A stretch of DNA of 40,697 bases from Candidatus Tayloriibacteriota bacterium (GTDB taxonomy: Bacteria; Patescibacteriota; Minisyncoccia; Phycocordibacterales; PALSA-1337), in contig CAIOGI010000001.1 of assembly GCA_903857825.1 (NCBI GenBank), positions 1-40,697 of the forward strand, written 5' to 3'. Numbering within the stretch: position 1 is the first letter of the stretch; every line of letters starts with the position of its first letter. Under the pieces are notes generated by a model. The model saw only the letters and a program-made list of their open reading frames with translations, ran no database searches and was not told where the DNA came from. The position numbers and the translations under genes were made by a program. This document shows positions 37,499-40,697 of this stretch, piece after piece.

Positions 37499-37570
37499 TG
37501 CGCCCGGAAGGAGTCGAACCTTCACTGACAGTTCCGAAGACTGTTGTGATATCCATTTCACTACGGGCGC
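37499..37570 (-). tRNA. tRNA-Arg (anticodon TCG)
   Basis: GCGCCCGTAGTGAAATGGATATCACAACAGTCTTCGGAACTGTCAGTGAAGGTTCGACTCCTTCCGGGCGCA. Confidence 0.93.
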
Positions 37571-37582
37571 ATATGCCAATCG

Positions 37583-38128
37583 CTAAACATTATCATAATA
37601 CGCTATTAATAGCTTTTGCCAAGCTGTTAATTGTCTAAACTTGTCTATACCTGAAATATTCAATCTGATGCATTTACCATACATAATTTCGGATATTTGT
37701 GCACCTTCGGCCATCAAGTACCTAGTCGCCCACTTTTTCATTACTTCTACCATTTTCCTATCTGTGCTTGTAAACTGAAAACAATTTCCTTCTTTTGCAC
37801 CCTTAGCCCAATACAACGAAAGTCCAAGCATGAAAAATGAATCCTCTATTAGTCGTGGAAAAGCCCTAACAGCCTGATCATATATATTCTTTTCCTTGAA
37901 CACTCGATTCGACTTCTTCATGACCAGAGCATTCAATCTTCCCCGACTTACTTTCACGCTGTTTCTTTGAGCTAATTCAGCCTTTTGTATTTCAGTTAAC
38001 TTGATATCTTTTAGCCATGAGGATAGCGTACTTCTGCCGATGTTTAAATCATTTGAGATTTCTGAGAGTGATTTACCAAAAAGGCGTAATTCTCTAGCTT
38101 TTTTTAGTAATTGTATACTAGGTATCAT
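37583..38128 (-). CDS. HTH plus degenerate LAGLIDADG-like domain protein (paralogue of 35548-36213)
   Basis: ARELRLFGKSLSEISNDLNIGRSTLSSWLKDIKL; FFMLGLSLYWAKGAKEGNCFQFTSTDRKMVEVMKKWATRYL; start set to MIPSIQLLKK. Confidence 0.65.
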   Translation of the reverse strand: MIPSIQLLKKARELRLFGKSLSEISNDLNIGRSTLSSWLKDIKLTEIQKAELAQRNSVKVSRGRLNALVMKKSNRVFKEKNIYDQAVRAFPRLIEDSFFMLGLSLYWAKGAKEGNCFQFTSTDRKMVEVMKKWATRYLMAEGAQISEIMYGKCIRLNISGIDKFRQLTAWQKLLIAYYDNV

Positions 38129-38177
38129 ATTATATGACAGTATACCACATGTCCCATATATGAAAAATATCAAATAA

Positions 38178-39674
38178 ATGCTAACATTAAAACTAATGAA
38201 AAATAGTGTCATACCAAAAGAAATAGTGGACATTGTGGAGACCCTAGAAAAAGCTGGCTACGAGGCATTTCTTGTGGGTGGATGTACGCGTGATATTTTA
38301 TTAGGAAGAACTCCTAAAGATTGGGATGTAACTACAAATGCGACACCAGAACAAATCATTCCGTTATTCACAAAAACTTTTTATGAAAACTCATATGGAA
38401 CTGTTGGGGTCGTAAATGAGAATACTGAGGATGAAAAATTAAAGATAGTGGAAGTCACTCCATACCGCATTGAAAGCTCCTATACTGACCACAGACACCC
38501 AGACGAAGTAAAATTTAGTAAGAGTATCGAGGACGATCTCAAGCGCCGTGATTTCACAATTAATGCGATTGCAGTAAGCCTATCGAAAGGTGCAATAAAA
38601 GACATAATAGATATCTTCAATGGTTTAAAGGACATAAAGGACAAAGCTATAAAAGCCGTTGGAAATGCTGAAGATCGATTCAATGAGGACGCTTTGCGCA
38701 TGATTAGAGCTGTGAGACTAGCGACCGAGACAGGTTTCACGATTAACATTGATACGGAAAAGGCTATATTGAGCCATGCAAGTCATATCAAAGGAATATC
38801 TTTGGAGCGTGTAAGGGATGAATTTACTAAGATTATCATGTCAAATAATCCTAAATTTGGCATTGAATTGCTAGATAAACTTGATTTGCTTAAGTATATT
38901 GTTCCTGAACTTGTTGTCGCAAAAGGGATTGAGCAGAATCAAGCTCACGCTTTCGACGTTTGGGAGCATTTACTTAGGTCCCTACAGCACGCCGCTGACA
39001 AGAACTGGCCTCTTGATATTCGCCTTTCTGCGCTATTTCATGATATTTCAAAGCCAGAAACTAGAAGATTTTCACGTGAAACAAATCAATTTACATTCTA
39101 CGGTCATGAAGTAATTGGTTCACGTGTAACAAAAACGATACTTGAAAGACTGAAGTTTCCAACAAAAACTATAGAAAAAATATCAAAACTTGTACGCTGG
39201 CACATGTTCTTTTCAGATACTGAGACTATTACTCTTTCAGCCGTAAGAAGAATGATTGCAAATGTCGGTAGGGAAAATATATGGGATTTAATAAACATTC
39301 GTATGTGCGATCGTATAGGAACAGGCAGACCGAAGGAAAACCCTTATAGACTTAGAAAATATGAGTCGATGATTGAGGAAGCCATGAGAGATCCGATCTC
39401 GGTTGCAATGCTTAAAATCGATGGAAAACGTATAATGGATGTTACACGTGTAACTCCGGGACCAAAAGTTGGTCAAATTCTCATTGCCTTGCTAGAGGAA
39501 GTGCTTGAAAACCCAAAGCTCAATACGGCTGAAATACTAGAGAATAGGGCTCAGGAGCTCGTTGTTTTAGCAGAAAAGGATCTAATAGCGCTTGCAGAGA
39601 AAGGCAAATTAAAGAAAGACGAACTAGAACATGAAAATATCGAGGAAATACATAAAAAATACCATGTTTCATAA
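38178..39674 (+). CDS. CCA-adding tRNA nucleotidyltransferase / poly(A) polymerase family (start may be 38196)
   Basis: GYEAFLVGGCTRDILLGRTPKDWDVTTNATPEQI, RRDFTINAIAV, RFNEDALRMIRAVRLATETGF; HD domain LSALFHDISKP. Confidence 0.94.
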   Translation: MLTLKLMKNSVIPKEIVDIVETLEKAGYEAFLVGGCTRDILLGRTPKDWDVTTNATPEQIIPLFTKTFYENSYGTVGVVNENTEDEKLKIVEVTPYRIESSYTDHRHPDEVKFSKSIEDDLKRRDFTINAIAVSLSKGAIKDIIDIFNGLKDIKDKAIKAVGNAEDRFNEDALRMIRAVRLATETGFTINIDTEKAILSHASHIKGISLERVRDEFTKIIMSNNPKFGIELLDKLDLLKYIVPELVVAKGIEQNQAHAFDVWEHLLRSLQHAADKNWPLDIRLSALFHDISKPETRRFSRETNQFTFYGHEVIGSRVTKTILERLKFPTKTIEKISKLVRWHMFFSDTETITLSAVRRMIANVGRENIWDLINIRMCDRIGTGRPKENPYRLRKYESMIEEAMRDPISVAMLKIDGKRIMDVTRVTPGPKVGQILIALLEEVLENPKLNTAEILENRAQELVVLAEKDLIALAEKGKLKKDELEHENIEEIHKKYHVS

Positions 39675-39716
39675 GAAACATTACACTGACGTATAGTGAC
39701 GATTTCACGTGAAACA
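39068..39716. promoter_or_regulatory. Cluster of parS-like palindromes
   Basis: ATTTTCACGTGAAACA (39068), TGGTTCACGTGTAACA (39116), TGTTACACGTGTAACT (39440), TGTTTCATAAGAAACA (39665), GATTTCACGTGAAACA (39701); consensus TGTTTCACGTGAAACA. Confidence 0.7.
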
Positions 39717-40164
39717 GAACGAAACGGCTTAATAGAGCCATATATTAAAAAATACCCAGATACAAATCAACCGCGTTCAGAATGCGCGGTCATCTCGAGG
39801 TTAGTTGAGACTTCCAACATCTTACGCGGTTGTAAGAAATTCTTACAAAGGGGTTATTAGAATCCACAGATTCAACCCAACGGAAGTTGACCATGATCTT
39901 GAGCGAAAGGGGATGTCGCATTATAACTTTTTAATATAATTGGTACCTAGAGAGGTCCCTGTTTTGTTTATTAAGTCATGCGGTTATCCAACTTTGCCCT
40001 TGAAAGGTTACTTTCTCTTTGAACAAATTTCAACCCTTACTTATTACTACTACCCATGAAATCGTCAATGTGCTATGACGTGGCAACCCTCGGTTGATGC
40101 CTCATCGATCCGGTATCATTGTATCAAGTATAAAAGACATGTAAAGGACATATGCAATGATAAC

Positions 40165-40173
40165 TGTGGATAA
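40165..40173 (-). promoter_or_regulatory. Perfect DnaA box
   Basis: TGTGGATAA (reverse complement TTATCCACA). Confidence 0.45.
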
Positions 40174-40225
40174 CTCAATTTGTCTTGTCCTTTATAAAAG
40201 ACATTGTTTATTATTATGAAATGAG

Positions 40226-40697
40226 ATGTTAGTATTAATGAGTATGAATAGTAAATACTATATTACATCCTTTGTTGCTGGCTTTATATTGATGACAGTT
40301 GAATTAACGGCATCTAGAATTTGTGCCCCGATCATAGGTTCTTCAATCTTTACATGGACTTCCGTAATAGGGAGTGTACTCTTGGGACTATCGATAGGCA
40401 GCTTAATTGGAGGAAAAATAATTGATAAGTATTCGAAGAATTATAGTGGTGAAAAGTTACTATCATTCGCATTACTAATTTCTTCATTGCTTGTGTATTT
40501 GATAATACCTCTTTCAAAGATTGTTTCGTCTTTACTTGATAAATCTTTCTCAATAATGAGTCTCTCTATTATTGTCTGTTTTACTTTGTTTCTTTTACCA
40601 TCAATAGCAATCGGCTCAATTTCTCCTATAATCTTTCATTTGTATGTTAGTGATATAAATAATATTGGTAAAAAATATGCGATATTATCTAGTCTGT
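40226..40697 (+). CDS. Spermidine-synthase-like / MFS-fused membrane protein, N-terminal fragment truncated by window edge
   Basis: FVAGFILMTVELTASRICAPIIGSSIFTWTSVIGSVLLGLSIGSLIGGKIIDKYSKN; open to end of window. Confidence 0.8.
   Translation, partial: MLVLMSMNSKYYITSFVAGFILMTVELTASRICAPIIGSSIFTWTSVIGSVLLGLSIGSLIGGKIIDKYSKNYSGEKLLSFALLISSLLVYLIIPLSKIVSSLLDKSFSIMSLSIIVCFTLFLLPSIAIGSISPIIFHLYVSDINNIGKKYAILSSL

Noticed and set aside
39712-39735. ACAGAACGAAACGGCTTAATA resembling the 3' conserved region of RNase P RNA
   Set aside because: No matching 5' P4 strand (GAAAGTCC-type) at a suitable distance; the upstream DNA is coding. Treated as chance similarity.
39780-40140. Possible tmRNA or 4.5S SRP RNA on either strand
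   Set aside because: No tag-peptide frame, no tRNA-like T-arm with CCA, and no SRP GGAA/GNRA core motif found by eye; left as unassigned.
1-40697. CRISPR arrays, rRNA operon, prophage, IS elements
   Set aside because: No regularly spaced direct repeats, no rRNA sequence, no transposase, integrase or phage structural gene module recognised; the tail-fibre-like repeats are in a signal-peptide-bearing protein in the pilus locus.

Overview
The window reads as a low-GC chromosomal segment of a reduced-genome, Patescibacteria/CPR (probably Parcubacteria-like) bacterium. This placement is inferred from gene content and compact housekeeping proteins; no taxonomic search was possible. Contents left to right: a truncated secreted metzincin-type metalloprotease; a str cluster (fusA, rpsG, rpsL); an M50 peptidase; rpmB; a MTH1-like NUDIX gene; a degenerate ComEC-type MBL protein, a Fe/Mn SOD and the ComEC channel; an orphan PemK/MazF; RNase HI; recJ; a HIT protein; pgk and tpiA; a type IV pilus/pseudopilin operon with large repeat-bearing secreted proteins; nusA; tig; rsmE; clpP; rny; a HU-family gene; an SDR; four tRNAs interleaved with two HTH/LAGLIDADG-like paralogues; yraN; a CCA-adding enzyme; and a truncated spermidine-synthase-like membrane protein. 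The observations I rate highest are: (1) a two-copy, palindromic, same-sense element directly downstream of fusA and rny, with conserved internal blocks but a changed yet still pairing base and tip, a candidate structured 3'UTR RNA; (2) a cluster of five parS-like palindromes at 39.07-39.72 kb, near DnaA-box-like sites at 37.2 and 40.2 kb, which suggests an origin-proximal region; (3) two tRNA-to-CDS junctions where 3' tRNA processing would leave leaderless mRNAs; (4) two HTH/LAGLIDADG-like genes each sitting directly 5' of a tRNA.
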